50,957 nt of DNA from assembly GCA_025350505.1 (NCBI GenBank), contig JANXXS010000316.1, forward strand, positions 1 through 50,957, in the 5' to 3' direction. Each line of letters starts with the position of its first letter. Position 1 is the stretch's first letter. A model generated the notes under the pieces. It was given only the letters and a program-made list of their open reading frames with translations. It searched no databases and was not told the origin of the DNA. The stretch comes from Burkholderiales bacterium (GTDB taxonomy: Bacteria > Pseudomonadota > Gammaproteobacteria > Burkholderiales > Burkholderiaceae_C). Shown one piece after another: positions 16,428 through 28,727 of this stretch. The translations under genes and the position numbers were made by a program.

Positions 16428-16850
16428 ATGAACGCCGGCTATTCCGGAACGCCGCTGGCGAAAAAGCTCGGCATCGCCGCCGGCGCGCGCGTCTGCCCGC
16501 TGTTTGCCCCGGCCGACTACCGCGAGCTGATCGCGCCCTGGCCGGAAGGCGCCGTCGTCGTCGCGCGCGCCGACGCCGGCACCGACATCGCCCACCTGTT
16601 CGTGCGCGAGCGCGCCGTGCTCGAGAGAGAGGCGGCGCGTCTGCGCAAGAGCCTGCGCGACGACGCCGTGCTCTGGGTCTCGTGGCCGAAGAAGGCGGCC
16701 AAGGCGGCCACCGACATCACCGAGGACGGCATCCGCGAGCTCGTGCTGCCGCTCGGCTGGGTCGACACCAAGGTCTGCGCCGTTGACGCCGTCTGGTCGG
16801 GGCTGAAGCTCGTCGTGCGTCGCGAGCTGCGCGGCCAGGCGCGCCCGTGA
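16428..16850 (+). CDS. DUF3052 family protein
   Basis: This 140-residue soluble protein of unknown function has the family look: YSGTPLAKKLGI at the start, PLFAPADYRELIAPWPEG, RERAVLEREAARLRKSL, and VLWVSWPKKA followed by LPLGWVDTKVCAVDAVWSGLKLV. The ATG at 16428 is chosen because the conserved region starts right there. It overlaps the transporter gene by GTGA. Function cannot be inferred from the context. Confidence 0.85.
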   Translation: MNAGYSGTPLAKKLGIAAGARVCPLFAPADYRELIAPWPEGAVVVARADAGTDIAHLFVRERAVLEREAARLRKSLRDDAVLWVSWPKKAAKAATDITEDGIRELVLPLGWVDTKVCAVDAVWSGLKLVVRRELRGQARP

Positions 16851-17782
16851 GTACGCCGCATCGCGCGGTGCCGGTGGCGCCCTCGGCTTCGTCGCGCCTC
16901 GCGCTCAGCAGCTATTTCGTCACCGTCTGGGGCACCGGCTTCGTCGTCACCCGCGTCGCGCTCGGCTACGCGGCACCCTTCACTTACATCGGCGTTCGCT
17001 ACGCCATCGCCTTCGTCGTCGCCATGCTCGCATTCGGCCTGCGCGCACGGTGGCCGACGCGGCGGGCCGAGTGGGGTCACATCGCCATCGCCGGCCTGCT
17101 CAGCCACGCCGGCTACCTGGGCGGCAGCCATTACGCCCAGCGCTGGGGACTCTCGGCCGGCGTGACGGCGCTGATCCTCGCCCTGCAACCGCTGCTCACA
17201 GCCTTGGTCGTGTCGCGCTGGATGCACGAGGCGCTGTCGAAGCTGCAGATGCTCGGCGTGGCGGTCGGCCTCGGCGGCGTCGCGCTCGTCGTCGCGCACC
17301 GCGTCGACGGCGCGGCGATCGCGCTGCCGAGCCTGCTCGCGGTAGCCTGGGCGCTCGCCTGCGTCACCGGCGGCACGCTCTATCAGCGGCACTACTGCGC
17401 TGCCGTCGACCTGCGCTCGGCGGTGTGCATCCATTTCGCGGTGACGGCCGCCGTCATGCTGCCGCTCGGCGCGCTGTTCGAGGGCTTCGCCATCACATGG
17501 AACGCGCAGATCGCCGGCACCTTGCTCTATCACGTGGTGCCGGCGTCGATCGGCGCCTACACCATCCTGCACTTGCTGCTGCGCCGGGGCGAGGCGACCG
17601 GTGTGACCAGCCTGCTCTACCTGACGCCGCCGGTTGCGGCGCTGGTCGAGTGGGCGGTGTTCGGCACCGCGCCGACGCCGACGATGTGGCTAGGCATGGC
17701 GATCGCCTGCGTCGGCGTGGCGATGGTCTCGACCAGCCGCGCCGCGCAGTCGAAGACGCCGATCATCGAGGAGCCTTCGTAG
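16847..17782 (+). CDS. EamA/DMT-superfamily permease
   Basis: This 311-residue inner-membrane protein has ten predicted helices arranged as two repeated EamA domains (about 15-150 and 165-300). Examples are YFVTVWGTGFVVTRVALGYA in the first and GVTSLLYLTPPVAALVEWAVFG in the second. It begins with a GTG overlapping the DUF3052 stop. Members export amino acids, metabolites or drugs. No substrate can be named. It converges on argF, with a large inverted repeat between. Confidence 0.88.
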   Translation: MSTPHRAVPVAPSASSRLALSSYFVTVWGTGFVVTRVALGYAAPFTYIGVRYAIAFVVAMLAFGLRARWPTRRAEWGHIAIAGLLSHAGYLGGSHYAQRWGLSAGVTALILALQPLLTALVVSRWMHEALSKLQMLGVAVGLGGVALVVAHRVDGAAIALPSLLAVAWALACVTGGTLYQRHYCAAVDLRSAVCIHFAVTAAVMLPLGALFEGFAITWNAQIAGTLLYHVVPASIGAYTILHLLLRRGEATGVTSLLYLTPPVAALVEWAVFGTAPTPTMWLGMAIACVGVAMVSTSRAAQSKTPIIEEPS

Positions 17783-17853
17783 CAGCGCTGAAAGGTCTCG
17801 GTCGTGCCGGGGTCCGCTCTTGCGTCGGATGGCCTCGGGCACGGGGCGGCCCC

Positions 17854-17925
17854 CTCCGCTCATGTCCCCCGAAGGCCGCCCGCGGCGGCCTTCTCCCCCT
17901 CGGGCTCGGGGGACATGGAGCGGAG
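17854..17925. repeat. Nested palindromic repeat element, probable bidirectional terminator
   Basis: The outer arms CTCCGCTCATGTCCCCC (17854-17870) and the almost exact complement at 17908-17925 (one extra G) enclose an inner perfect stem, GAAGGCCGCC (17871-17880) with GGCGGCCTTC (17884-17893). It lies in the 197-base gap between two convergent genes. The inner stem plus CCCCCTCGG segments resembles a short palindrome that I recall as common in intergenic regions of Rubrivivax/Leptothrix-type genomes. It probably terminates both genes. Copy number elsewhere cannot be seen. Confidence 0.7.
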
Positions 17926-17979
17926 CAGAGCGCCCCGGCGGCCCGATCTATCCGGCCGACCGACGATCGCGTCCCCGCG

Positions 17980-18908
<929 letters not shown>

Positions 18909-18912
<4 letters not shown>

Positions 18913-20123
18913 GCCGCGGGCTTCAGGAATTCCTTGATCAGCGGGCAGAGCAGGGCGGTGACCTGGCTCGCCTCGTCGGCGGTCATGACGAGCGCCGGCA
19001 GCAGTCGAACGACGCGCTCGGCGGTGACGCTGATCATGAGCCCGGCCTCGGCGGCGCGGCCGAGCAGCGCCGCGCAGGGGCGGTCGAGCTCGATGCCGAT
19101 CATGAGGCCCTGGCCGCGCACCTCGACGACGCCGGCGACGCCTGTCAGCTCGCGCTCGAGGCCACCTCTCAGCACCGCGCCGACCTTGGCGGCGTTGTCG
19201 AGCAGACGGTCCTCTTCCATGATGCGCAGCGTCTCGACGCCGGCGCGCATGGCCAGCGGGTTGCCGCCGAAGGTCGTACCGTGGTTGCCGGGCCCCATCA
19301 CGTCGGCGGCCTTCGGCCCGCAGACGACGGCACCGATCGGCACGCCCGAGCCGAGTCCCTTGGCGAGGGGCATCACGTCCGGCTGGATGCCGGCCCACTG
19401 GTGCGCGAACCACTTGCCGGTGCGGCCCATGCCGCACTGCACCTCGTCGAGCATGAGCAGCCAGCCGCGCTCGTCGCAGATGCGGCGCACTTCCTTCAGG
19501 TAGCTCACGGTGGTCGGACGGATCCCGCCTTCGCCCTGGATCACCTCGAGGAATACGGCGACGACGTTCTTGTTCGTCGCCGCGACCTTCTCGATCGCCG
19601 CCACGTCGTTGAGCGGCACGCGCACGAAGCCCTCGACGAGCGGGCCGAAGCCGGCCTGGATCTTGGCGTTGCCGGTCGCCGACAGCGTCGCGATCGAGCG
19701 GCCGTGGAATGCGGCCTCGTAGACGACGATTTCCGGACGCTCGATGCCGCGGTCGTGGCCGTACTTGCGGGCGATCTTCAGCGCCGCCTCGTTCGCCTCG
19801 AGGCCCGAGTTGCAGAAGAAGACGTTGGTCATGCCCGACAGCTCGCACAGCTTGGCGGCGAGCTGCTCCTGCAGCGGCACGAGGTAGTAGTTCGAGCTGT
19901 GCATCATCTTGCCGACCTGCTCTTGCAGGGCCGGCACGAGCCGCGGATGGGCGTGGCCGAGGGTATTGACGGCGATGCCGGCGAGCGCGTCGAGGTATTT
20001 GCGGCCCTCGGTGTCCCAGACCCAGCAGCCGCGGCCGTAAGACAGCGCGATCGGCAGCCGCCCATAGGTCTTCATGACGTGGGGCTCCGGCGCGGCGGCG
20101 GGCAGCTTCTCGGGCGCGTTCAT
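18909..20123 (-). CDS. argD: Acetylornithine aminotransferase
   Basis: This 404-residue class III PLP aminotransferase acts on N-acetylornithine. Segments VWDTEGRKYLDALAGIAVNTLGHAHP, FFCNSGLEANEAALKIAR and the PLP lysine K255 in PLAKGLGSGVPIGAVV fit the ArgD/succinylornithine group. The linked argF supports arginine synthesis rather than degradation. It is first in the pair, with DUF3579 divergent upstream (gap 20124-20256, no clear operator seen). Confidence 0.94.
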
Positions 20124-20256
20124 GTCGTCACTCCGGCAAAGACGGCGAAAGGGGGTGCGATTCTAAAGCCGGCATTCGTGCACGATGGCGCGGATGTTGC
20201 AGCGCAACAAGGTCGCTGCGCAGGCGCGACAATCGCACCCAACTCCCTTTCATCGC

Positions 20257-20556
20257 GTGGCCGAGCCTCCAAAAGTCTTCATCCAGGGCGTGACCCGCGA
20301 CGGCAAGCCGTTTCGTCCGAGCGACTGGGCCGAGCGCCTGGCCGGCACGATGTCGTGCTTTCGCCCAGACGGCGCCGGTGCGCGCGGCCCGTTCATCGGC
20401 TATTCGCCGTACTGCGTGCCGCGCCACCTCGGCAACGTCAAGGGCGTGCTCGTCGACCCGGCCCTGCGTGAGATGGAGCCGATGGCCTGGGACTTCGTCA
20501 TGCACTTCGCCCGCGACAACGGGCTCGTCGTGATCGAAGACCCCGTGCTCGACTGA
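20257..20556 (+). CDS. DUF3579 family protein
   Basis: This 99-residue small soluble protein has the family pattern VFIQGVTRDGKPFRPSDWAERL, then MSCFRPDG, IGYSPYCVP, and a C-terminal EPMAWDFVMHFARDNGLVVIED. I place the start at the GTG 20257 because family members begin a few residues before VFIQGV. In-frame ATGs upstream (20185 and later) would add an unrelated tail. Its role is unknown. In betaproteobacteria the family commonly sits beside argD, as here, on the opposite strand. Confidence 0.82.
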   Translation: MAEPPKVFIQGVTRDGKPFRPSDWAERLAGTMSCFRPDGAGARGPFIGYSPYCVPRHLGNVKGVLVDPALREMEPMAWDFVMHFARDNGLVVIEDPVLD

Positions 20557-20580
20557 ACAGCGGATCTCGGCAGCAGAAAT

Positions 20581-20613
20581 GACAAGGGGCTCGCGATGCG
20601 AGCCCCTCTTGTC
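20581..20613. terminator. Hairpin terminator between DUF3579 and rpsT
   Basis: GGGGCTCGC (20586-20594) pairs perfectly with GCGAGCCCC (20598-20606) around a GAT loop. The flanks GACAA and TTGTC extend the stem past a small bulge. It sits between the convergent DUF3579 and rpsT genes and can serve both strands. Confidence 0.75.
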
Positions 20614-20630
20614 CTGCCGGTGCGGGACGC

Positions 20631-20930
20631 TCAGGCCGTGGCCAGCGCCTTCACCTTGGCCGAGAGCCGGCTCTTGTGGCGGGCCGCCTTGTTCTTGTGG
20701 AACAGGCCCTTGTCGGCGACCGAGTCGATGACCGGCTGAGCCGCCTTGAAGAGCTCGGCAGCCTTGGTCTTGTCGCCGGACTCGACCGCCTTCTGCACGT
20801 TCTTGATGACGGTGCGGAAGTGCGAGCGCATCGCCGTGTTGGCGGCATTGAGCTTCAGGTCCTGGCGGACGCGCTTGAGGCCCGACGCGATGCGGACGGT
20901 CTTTTTCTTGGCTTTGGAGGCGGTGGCCAT
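20631..20930 (-). CDS. rpsT: 30S ribosomal protein S20
   Basis: This 99-residue basic protein of the small subunit has [39 protein letters not shown], and the C-terminal [19 protein letters not shown]. It is somewhat longer and more diverged at the N-terminus than the enterobacterial S20 but clearly the same family. It is monocistronic, divergent from murJ with 62 bases between starts. This rpsT-murJ divergence is a common betaproteobacterial arrangement. Confidence 0.95.
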   Translation of the reverse strand: MATASKAKKKTVRIASGLKRVRQDLKLNAANTAMRSHFRTVIKNVQKAVESGDKTKAAELFKAAQPVIDSVADKGLFHKNKAARHKSRLSAKVKALATA

Positions 20931-20992
20931 GTCTGGTATGAGCTGGAGCTAGCTGGATTTCGGCAAAGACCGCGAGTATAGCATTCGCACCC

Positions 20993-22549
20993 ATGAATTT
21001 GCTCCGCGCAGCGTCCACGATCTCCTTCTTCACGCTGCTGTCGCGCATCACCGGGCTGCTCCAGATCATCGTCGTCTCGGCACTGTTCGGCGCCGGCGCC
21101 TCGTTCGACGCCTTCAACGTCGCCTTTCGCATCCCGAATCTGCTGCGCCGGCTGTTCGGCGAAGGCGCTTTCTCGCAGGCCTTCGTGCCGACCCTGGCCC
21201 GGGCCCGCGCCACCGACGGCGACGAGGCGACGCAACGCCTCATCGACGCCGTCGGCACGGTGCTGTTCTGCGCCCTGGTCCTGACCTGCATCGTCGGCGT
21301 GATTGCCGCGCCGCTGATCGTCTGGCTGATGGCCTCCGGGCTGGCCCGCTTCGACGAGGCGGTGGTCATGACGCGGATCATGTTTCCCTACATCGGGTTC
21401 ATCTCCCTGGTGTCGCTGTCTGCGGGGGTGCTCAACACCTGGAAGCGCTTCGCCGTGCCGGCGGCGACGCCGGTGCTGCTCAACCTGTCGATGATCGCCG
21501 TCGTGGTGCTGATCGGCCCGGCCTTCGAGCGCGCCGGTGTCCAGCGCATCTACGCCCTGGCCGCCGGCGTGATGCTGGGCGGCGTGCTGCAGCTCGCGGT
21601 GCAGGTTCCGGCGCTGGCCCGGATCGGCCGATTGCCGAAGATCGGCCTCGGCTTCAAGGCGCTCTCGGCGGCCTGGCACCACCCGGGCGTGCGCACCGTG
21701 CTGCGCCAGATGGCGCCGGCCCTGCTCGGCGTCTCGGTGGCCCAGCTTTCCATCCTCATCAACACGCAGATCGCCTCGCACCAGGGCGTGGGCGCGGTGT
21801 CGTGGCTCTTCTACGCCGACCGGCTGATGGAATTTCCGACCGCGCTGCTCGGCGTCGCCCTCGGCGCGGTGCTGATACCGCAGCTTTCGGCGGCGCAGGC
21901 GCGTCAGGACGTGGCCGGCTACTCGGGCATGCTCGATTGGGGCCTGCGCGTCGCCCTGGTCCTGACCCTGCCCTGCGCCGCTGCCTTGCTCGTCTTTCCC
22001 GAGGCCCTGATCGCGACCCTGTTCCAGCACGGTGCCTTCGACGCGCGCGACGTCGCCAAGACGGCGATCGCGCTGCGCGCCTATGGCGTCGGCCTGGTCG
22101 GCATCATCGGCGTGAAGATCCTCGCGCCGGGCTTCTACGCCCGCCAGGACCTGCGCACGCCGGTAACCATCGCCGTCATCGTGCTGGTGCTGACGCAGGC
22201 CATGAACCTGCTCTTCGTGCCCCTGCTCGGGCACGCCGGGCTGGCGCTCTCGGTCGGCCTCGGCGCGACGATCAACGCGATCTGGCTTTTCGTCGGGCTC
22301 AAGCGTGGCGGCTGGTATCGGCCGATGCGGGGCTGGGGGCGCTTCACCGCAAGCATCGTGCTGGCGACGCTCGTCATGGGCGCGCTGCTGGCCGGGGCGA
22401 CGGCGGCCATCGACTGGGTCGGCCTCGCCGGCCACGACGGCCTGCGCGTTGCCTGGCTCGCCGCCTGCCTGGGCGCCGCCACGCTGGTCTATTTCGGCGT
22501 TCTCTTCGTGGCCGGCTTTCGGCCGCGCGATTTCTTCCGCCGCGGTTAG
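20993..22549 (+). CDS. murJ: Lipid II flippase MurJ
   Basis: This 518-residue inner-membrane protein with about 14 helices moves the peptidoglycan precursor lipid II across the membrane. The start NLLRAASTISFFTLLSRITG, the region VSALFGAGASFDAFNVAFRIPN, RRLFGEGAFSQAFVP, and later VSWLFYADRLMEFPTALLGV are hallmarks of MurJ. It ends in TAG. The SirB1-like gene starts 32 bases later, and the following genes run in the same direction up to the deoxynucleoside kinase. Confidence 0.96.
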   Translation: MNLLRAASTISFFTLLSRITGLLQIIVVSALFGAGASFDAFNVAFRIPNLLRRLFGEGAFSQAFVPTLARARATDGDEATQRLIDAVGTVLFCALVLTCIVGVIAAPLIVWLMASGLARFDEAVVMTRIMFPYIGFISLVSLSAGVLNTWKRFAVPAATPVLLNLSMIAVVVLIGPAFERAGVQRIYALAAGVMLGGVLQLAVQVPALARIGRLPKIGLGFKALSAAWHHPGVRTVLRQMAPALLGVSVAQLSILINTQIASHQGVGAVSWLFYADRLMEFPTALLGVALGAVLIPQLSAAQARQDVAGYSGMLDWGLRVALVLTLPCAAALLVFPEALIATLFQHGAFDARDVAKTAIALRAYGVGLVGIIGVKILAPGFYARQDLRTPVTIAVIVLVLTQAMNLLFVPLLGHAGLALSVGLGATINAIWLFVGLKRGGWYRPMRGWGRFTASIVLATLVMGALLAGATAAIDWVGLAGHDGLRVAWLAACLGAATLVYFGVLFVAGFRPRDFFRRG

Positions 22550-22581
22550 ACCGCGGCGGCCCGAGGTTCTAAACTCGTCGC

Positions 22582-23451
22582 ATGTCCGGGCTTTTGCCGC
22601 TCCTTCCGCCGACCGCGCTCGACTACTTCGCCTCGCTCGTGGCCGAGGACTCGAGCCTGCCGCTGCTCGAGGCGGCGATCGCGGTCGCCCAGCACGACTT
22701 TGCACGCCTCGATACGCAGGCGACGCTGGCCGAGATCGACACGCTGGCGGCGCGCCTCAACCAGCGCATCGCCCGCGACGCCGCGCCGATGCAGCGGCTG
22801 CGTCTGCTGAACCGCTTCTTTTTCCAGGAGCTGGGCTTTTCCGGCAACGTCAACGACTACTACGACCCGCGCAACAGCTACGTCCATTGCGTGCTCGAGA
22901 CGCGGCGTGGCATCCCGATCACGCTGGCCCTGATCTACATCGAGCTGGCGACGCAGATCGGCCTGAACGCCTGCGGCGTCTCCTTCCCCGGCCATTTCCT
23001 GGTCAAGGTGCGCATGCCGCAGGGCGAGATCGTCATCGACCCGTTCACCGGCCAGTCGATGTCGCGCGACGCGCTCGATGCCCTGCTCGTGCCGTACCGG
23101 CGGCGCAGCAGCAAGACCGGCGGCAGCGAACCGCTGCTCAGGGACTTTCTGCAGGCCGCCGCGCCGCGTGAAGTCATCGCCCGGATGCTGCGCAACCTGA
23201 AGGAAATCTTCCGCAACAGCCAGGATGCGGCCCGCCTGCTCGGCATCGCCGAGCGGCTGGTGATCCTCCTGCCCGACGCCTGGGAGGAGCGGCGCGACCG
23301 CGGCCTCGTGCACGCCGCCCTCGGCGCCCGTTTCCCGGCCATGGCCGACCTGGCCGGCTACCTCGAGCATGCGCCCCACGCGCCGGACCGTCCGGCGATC
23401 AGGAAGCGCCTGGCCGAGCTCGGCCACGATGGCACGTCGCGGCTCCACTAG
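22582..23451 (+). CDS. SirB1-family protein (transglutaminase-like fold with TPR region)
   Basis: This 289-residue soluble protein has the transglutaminase-like N-terminal domain of the SirB1 family. Segments are LNRFFFQELGFSGNVNDYYDPRNS, LETRRGIPITLALIYIELA and VSFPGHFLVKV, with a helical tail (about 195-280) resembling TPR repeats. The exact role is not known. The family is often next to peptidoglycan or prmC genes. It lies between murJ and an AI-2E-type permease on the same strand. It ends in TAG. Confidence 0.85.
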   Translation: MSGLLPLLPPTALDYFASLVAEDSSLPLLEAAIAVAQHDFARLDTQATLAEIDTLAARLNQRIARDAAPMQRLRLLNRFFFQELGFSGNVNDYYDPRNSYVHCVLETRRGIPITLALIYIELATQIGLNACGVSFPGHFLVKVRMPQGEIVIDPFTGQSMSRDALDALLVPYRRRSSKTGGSEPLLRDFLQAAAPREVIARMLRNLKEIFRNSQDAARLLGIAERLVILLPDAWEERRDRGLVHAALGARFPAMADLAGYLEHAPHAPDRPAIRKRLAELGHDGTSRLH

Positions 23452-23505
23452 CAGGACGATGACCGACCCCCGACGTCGCGTCGCTTCGAGCCGCCCGAGC
23501 GCTGC

Positions 23506-24567
23506 ATGCTCCTGACGCCCGCCCAGCGGCGCACCCTCAACTGGGCGGCGCTCGCCGTTGCCGTGGCTGCGCTCGTCTGGCTGCTCGGGCCGGTGCTGAC
23601 GCCGTTCCTGATCGGCGCCGTGCTCGCCTACGCCTTGCATCCTGCGGTCGAAAAACTGGCGTCGCGGCGCGTGCCGCGGCTGCTCGCCGTGGCGCTGGTT
23701 GAGATCGCCTTCATCGTCGCCGCCGCGGCGCTGGTGCTGCTGGTCGTGCCGATCCTGTCGAAGGAGCTGCCGTTGTTGCGCGACCAACTGCCGCTGCTCG
23801 CCGAGCGCATCAACCACGCCGTCTCGCCCTGGCTGATGCAGATGGGCGTCAACGTCGGCCTCGACGCGGCCAGCCTGAAGGCCTTTCTTCTCAAGTACCT
23901 CGACGCCAACTGGGACGACTCGATCGCCACGGCGCTGGCCTCGGTGCGCATCGGCGGCAGCATCGTCCTCACCGTCGTCGGCTACGTCGTGCTCGTGCCG
24001 GTGGTGCTGTTCTACCTGCTCGACGACTGGCCGCTGTACGTCGAGCGCGTCGTCAACCTGGTGCCGCCGCGCCTGCGCGGCGCGGTCTCGTCGTTCGTCG
24101 GCGAGTGCGACACGGTGCTCGGCCAGTACCTGCGCGGCCAACTGCTCGTGATGCTGATGATGGCCGCCTTCTACAGCGTCGGCCTGGCGCTGTTCGGCTT
24201 CGAGCTGGCGGTGCCGGTCGGCGTCTTCACCGGCTTGGCGATCTTCGTGCCCTACGTCGGCTTCGGCATCGGCCTGATCCGGGCGCTGCTCGCCGGCGCG
24301 CTGCAGTTCGCCGGCTGGTACGGGCCGGCCGCGGTGTTCATCGTCTACGGCATCGGCCAGATCGTCGAAGGCATGTTCCTGACGCCCAGGATGGTCGGCG
24401 GGCGCATCGGCATGAGCCCGCTTACCGTCATCTTCGCGTTGTTCGCTTTCGGCCATCTTTTCGGCTTCGTCGGCGTGCTGATCGCGCTGCCGGTGAGCGC
24501 GCTTATTGCGGCCGTCGTCGGGCGGCTGCGCTCGGGCTACGCGAAGAGCAGTCTGTACGTGGGATGA
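23506..24567 (+). CDS. AI-2E family transporter (PerM-like)
   Basis: This 353-residue membrane protein has the family topology: helices near 10-60, a large soluble segment (about 85-150), then helices to 340. Segments PVLTPFLIGAVLAYALHPAVEKL, LGQYLRGQLLVMLMMAAFYSVGL and GRIGMSPLTVIFALFAFG are typical. Family members export varied small solutes, and quorum-signal export is not established for this one. It overlaps hda by ATGA. The permease-hda-HAD-pcnB order is conserved in betaproteobacteria. Confidence 0.88.
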   Translation: MLLTPAQRRTLNWAALAVAVAALVWLLGPVLTPFLIGAVLAYALHPAVEKLASRRVPRLLAVALVEIAFIVAAAALVLLVVPILSKELPLLRDQLPLLAERINHAVSPWLMQMGVNVGLDAASLKAFLLKYLDANWDDSIATALASVRIGGSIVLTVVGYVVLVPVVLFYLLDDWPLYVERVVNLVPPRLRGAVSSFVGECDTVLGQYLRGQLLVMLMMAAFYSVGLALFGFELAVPVGVFTGLAIFVPYVGFGIGLIRALLAGALQFAGWYGPAAVFIVYGIGQIVEGMFLTPRMVGGRIGMSPLTVIFALFAFGHLFGFVGVLIALPVSALIAAVVGRLRSGYAKSSLYVG

Positions 24568-25235
24568 AGCAGATTCCCCTGGCAATCGGGCCCGAGCCGG
24601 CGCGGACTTTCGAGAATTTCCTGCCCGGCGCCAATGCCGGCGCGCTCGCCCATCTGCTGGCCCTCGCGCCCGGCGCGCCGCCGGTCTACCTCTGGGGGCC
24701 GCCCGGCAGCGGCAAGACGCATTTGCTGCAGGCCTTCGTGCAGCAAGCGCAGCAGCATGGCGAGTCGACGGCATGGTTCGGTGCCGGCGACGCCGCGCCC
24801 TGGCAGGCACCCGAACACTCCGACTGGCTCGTCTTCGACGATTGTCAGGACTTCGATGCAGCCCGGCAGCAGGCCGCGTTTTCGCTTTTCGTCGACACGG
24901 CCGGGCGCGGCGCCGTCGTCGTCGCCGCCGGCAGCGTGCCGCCGGTCGACCTCGTCGTCCGCGAGGACCTGCGCACGCGGCTCGGCTGGGGCCATGTCTT
25001 CGCGCTCTCGCCGCTGGCCGAGCCCGAGGTGCGCTCGGCGCTCCGGCGCGAGGCGGACCGCCGCGGCACCTTCCTGTCCGACGAGGTGATGGACTACCTG
25101 CTGACCCGCTTCGCGCGCGACCTCAAGCACCTGATGGCGCAGCTCGACCGGCTCGACGAGTTCTCGCTCTCGACCAAGCGCGCCATCACCGTGCCCTTGC
25201 TCAAGCAGATGCTGGCCGAGGAGGGCGAGTCTTGA
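24564..25235 (+). CDS. hda: DnaA-homologous regulator of replication initiation, Hda
   Basis: This 223-residue AAA+ protein stimulates ATP hydrolysis by DnaA after replication has started. The N-terminal QIPLAI (3-8) is the beta-clamp-binding motif. Walker A is GPPGSGKT (45-52), Walker B is WLVFDDCQD, and the sensor region is DLRTRLGWGHVFAL. It has the DnaA ATPase core but no DNA-binding domain IV. It overlaps the upstream permease by ATGA and the downstream phosphatase by TTGA. Confidence 0.93.
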   Translation: MKQIPLAIGPEPARTFENFLPGANAGALAHLLALAPGAPPVYLWGPPGSGKTHLLQAFVQQAQQHGESTAWFGAGDAAPWQAPEHSDWLVFDDCQDFDAARQQAAFSLFVDTAGRGAVVVAAGSVPPVDLVVREDLRTRLGWGHVFALSPLAEPEVRSALRREADRRGTFLSDEVMDYLLTRFARDLKHLMAQLDRLDEFSLSTKRAITVPLLKQMLAEEGES

Positions 25236-25971
25236 CGCCGGCGCTCGATGCCGGGCCTGCGTCCACCCCCGTCCGGCGACGCCGCCGTGGCGCCGGACGG
25301 CGTGGCAACCTGGCCCTGTTCGACCTCGACCTGACGCTGCTGCCGATCGATTCCGACCACGCCTGGGGCGAGTTCGTGGTCGGCCTCGGCTGGGTCGACG
25401 CAGCGCGATTCCGCGTCGGCAACGACGCCTTCTACGCCCAGTACAAGCAGGGCCGCCTCGATATCGCCGAATACATCGCCTTTGCCACCGCGCCGCTGCG
25501 CGACCGATCGGCCGACGAGCTGGCCGCAGCCCATGCGCGCTTCATGCGCGAGGTCATCGAGCCGGCACTGCAGCCGGCCGCGCTCAAGCTCGTCGCGGTG
25601 CATCGCGAGCGAGGCGACCGGCTCGCCATCGTCACCTCGACCAACGATTTCATCACCGCACCGATCGCGGCACGCTTCGGCGTGCAGGCGCTGATCGCGG
25701 TGCGGCTGGAGCGCGACGCCGGTGGCGCCTTCACCGGCCGGATCGAGGGCACGCCCTCATACCGCGAGGGCAAGGTCGCGCGTGTCGGACAATGGCTGGC
25801 GGAAAGCGACCTCGGCTGGGGCGACTTCGAGCGCATCAGCGTCTACAGCGATTCGCGCAACGACCTGGCCCTGCTCGAACGCGCGACCGACCCGGTTGCC
25901 GCCAATCCGTCGCCCGACCTCGAAGCCATCGCTCGCGAACGGGGCTGGCGCATCCTGAGACTCTTCGAACA

Positions 25972-25975
<4 letters not shown>
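25232..25975 (+). CDS. HAD-IB family phosphatase (SerB-like)
   Basis: This 247-residue HAD hydrolase has motif I LFDLDLTLLP, motif II IVTSTNDF, and motif III/IV in a C-terminal SVYSDSRNDLALLERA. The start is a TTG at 25232 overlapping the hda stop (TTGA), with GAGGAGGGCGAG just upstream. No ATG or GTG lies between it and motif I, so TTG decides the start. Relatives act on phosphoserine or histidinol phosphate, but the substrate here is not known. It overlaps pcnB by ATGA. Confidence 0.87.
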
Positions 25976-27545
<1,570 letters not shown>

Positions 27546-27549
<4 letters not shown>

Positions 27550-28718
27550 CGCCCGATCCCGAGCGCGCGGGCTTCGATCCGGCGCGCCTCACGGCCCTCG
27601 GCGCGGCGCTGCAGCGACAGGTCGACGCCGGGCGAATGCCGGGCGCGGTCTTCCACGTCGAGCGGCGCGGCGCCGTCGCGGCGTTCGAGTGCGTCGGTGC
27701 TGCCGATCCGGCGCGCCGCACGCCGATGCGCGCCGACACCATCTTTCGCATCTACTCGATGACCAAGCCGATCGTCTCGGTGGCGCTGATGCGCTTCTTC
27801 GAGAGGGCGTTGGTTCGCCTCGACGATCCGGTGGCGCGCTTCCTTCCCGAGTTCGCGACGACGAAGCGGCTGACCGAAAGCTACGGCCACGAGGTGCTGG
27901 TCGCGCCGACGCGCGCCATGACCGTGCAGGACCTGTTGCGCCACACCGCCGGCCTGACCTACGAGTTCCTGCCGCCCTCGTCGGTGCGACGCCGCTACCT
28001 CGCGAGCGACCTGTTCTCGCGGCGGCGCAGCAACGCCGAACATGTCGCGGCGCTCGCCGGCTTGCCTCTTCAGCACGAGCCGGGCAGCACCTGGGAATAC
28101 AGCCGCGCCACCGACGTGGCGGGCCGGCTCGTCGAGGTGTTGGCGGATCGTCCGCTCGGCGAGCATTTGCGCGAGGCCCTGTTCGAGCCGCTCGGCATGA
28201 CCGACACCGGCTTTCAGGTCGCCGCCGATCGGCATGACCGGATCGCCGACGCTTTCGCCGTCGATCCCGACGGTGGCTCCGCGCCGACGCTGATCGACGT
28301 GCGCGAGCCGGCGCGTCTCGAATCGGGCGGCGGCGGGCTGGTCTCGACGGCGGGCGACTACGCGCGCTTCCTGCGCATGCTGCAAGGCGGCGGTCGACTG
28401 GACAATGCGCGCGTGCTCGGCCCGAAGACGGTCGAGTTCATGACCAGCGATCACTTGGGGACGATACCGATCGCCTGCCCGGACGTGCTGCCGCCGGGCC
28501 ACGGCTTCGGCCTCGGCTTCGCAGTGCGCCTGGCCACCGGCATCGCCGCGGTGCCGGGCTCGACGGGAACCTACGGCTGGGGAGGATCGGCCGGCACCGT
28601 GTTCTTCGTCGACCCCCACGAAGAGATGTTCGCGCTGATGATGATCCAGGCGCCGAACCAGCGCAAGGAGCTCCAGCAGCTGTTCCGCAATATGGTCTAC
28701 GCGGCGATCGAAAAATAG
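27546..28718 (+). CDS. Serine hydrolase of the class C beta-lactamase/esterase family
   Basis: This 390-residue protein has the active-site SMTK (S71, K74), a second motif EYSRATD in place of the usual Tyr-x-Asn, and a C-terminal GWGGSAGT in the position of the KTG box. No signal peptide is visible, so it is probably a cytosolic esterase rather than a resistance enzyme. The GTG start overlaps the pcnB stop. The gene sits between pcnB and folK, which are usually direct neighbours in Burkholderiales. It therefore looks like an insertion into a conserved operon, but its composition matches the surroundings. Confidence 0.87.
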
Positions 28719-28727
28719 GGCAAGCCG

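Noticed and set aside
20855-24810. Long open frames of 600-750 codons on the minus strand across murJ, the SirB1-like gene and the AI-2E permease gene
   Set aside because: They are antisense to well-supported genes, have Arg/Gln/His-rich nonsense composition and arise from the high third-position GC of the real genes.
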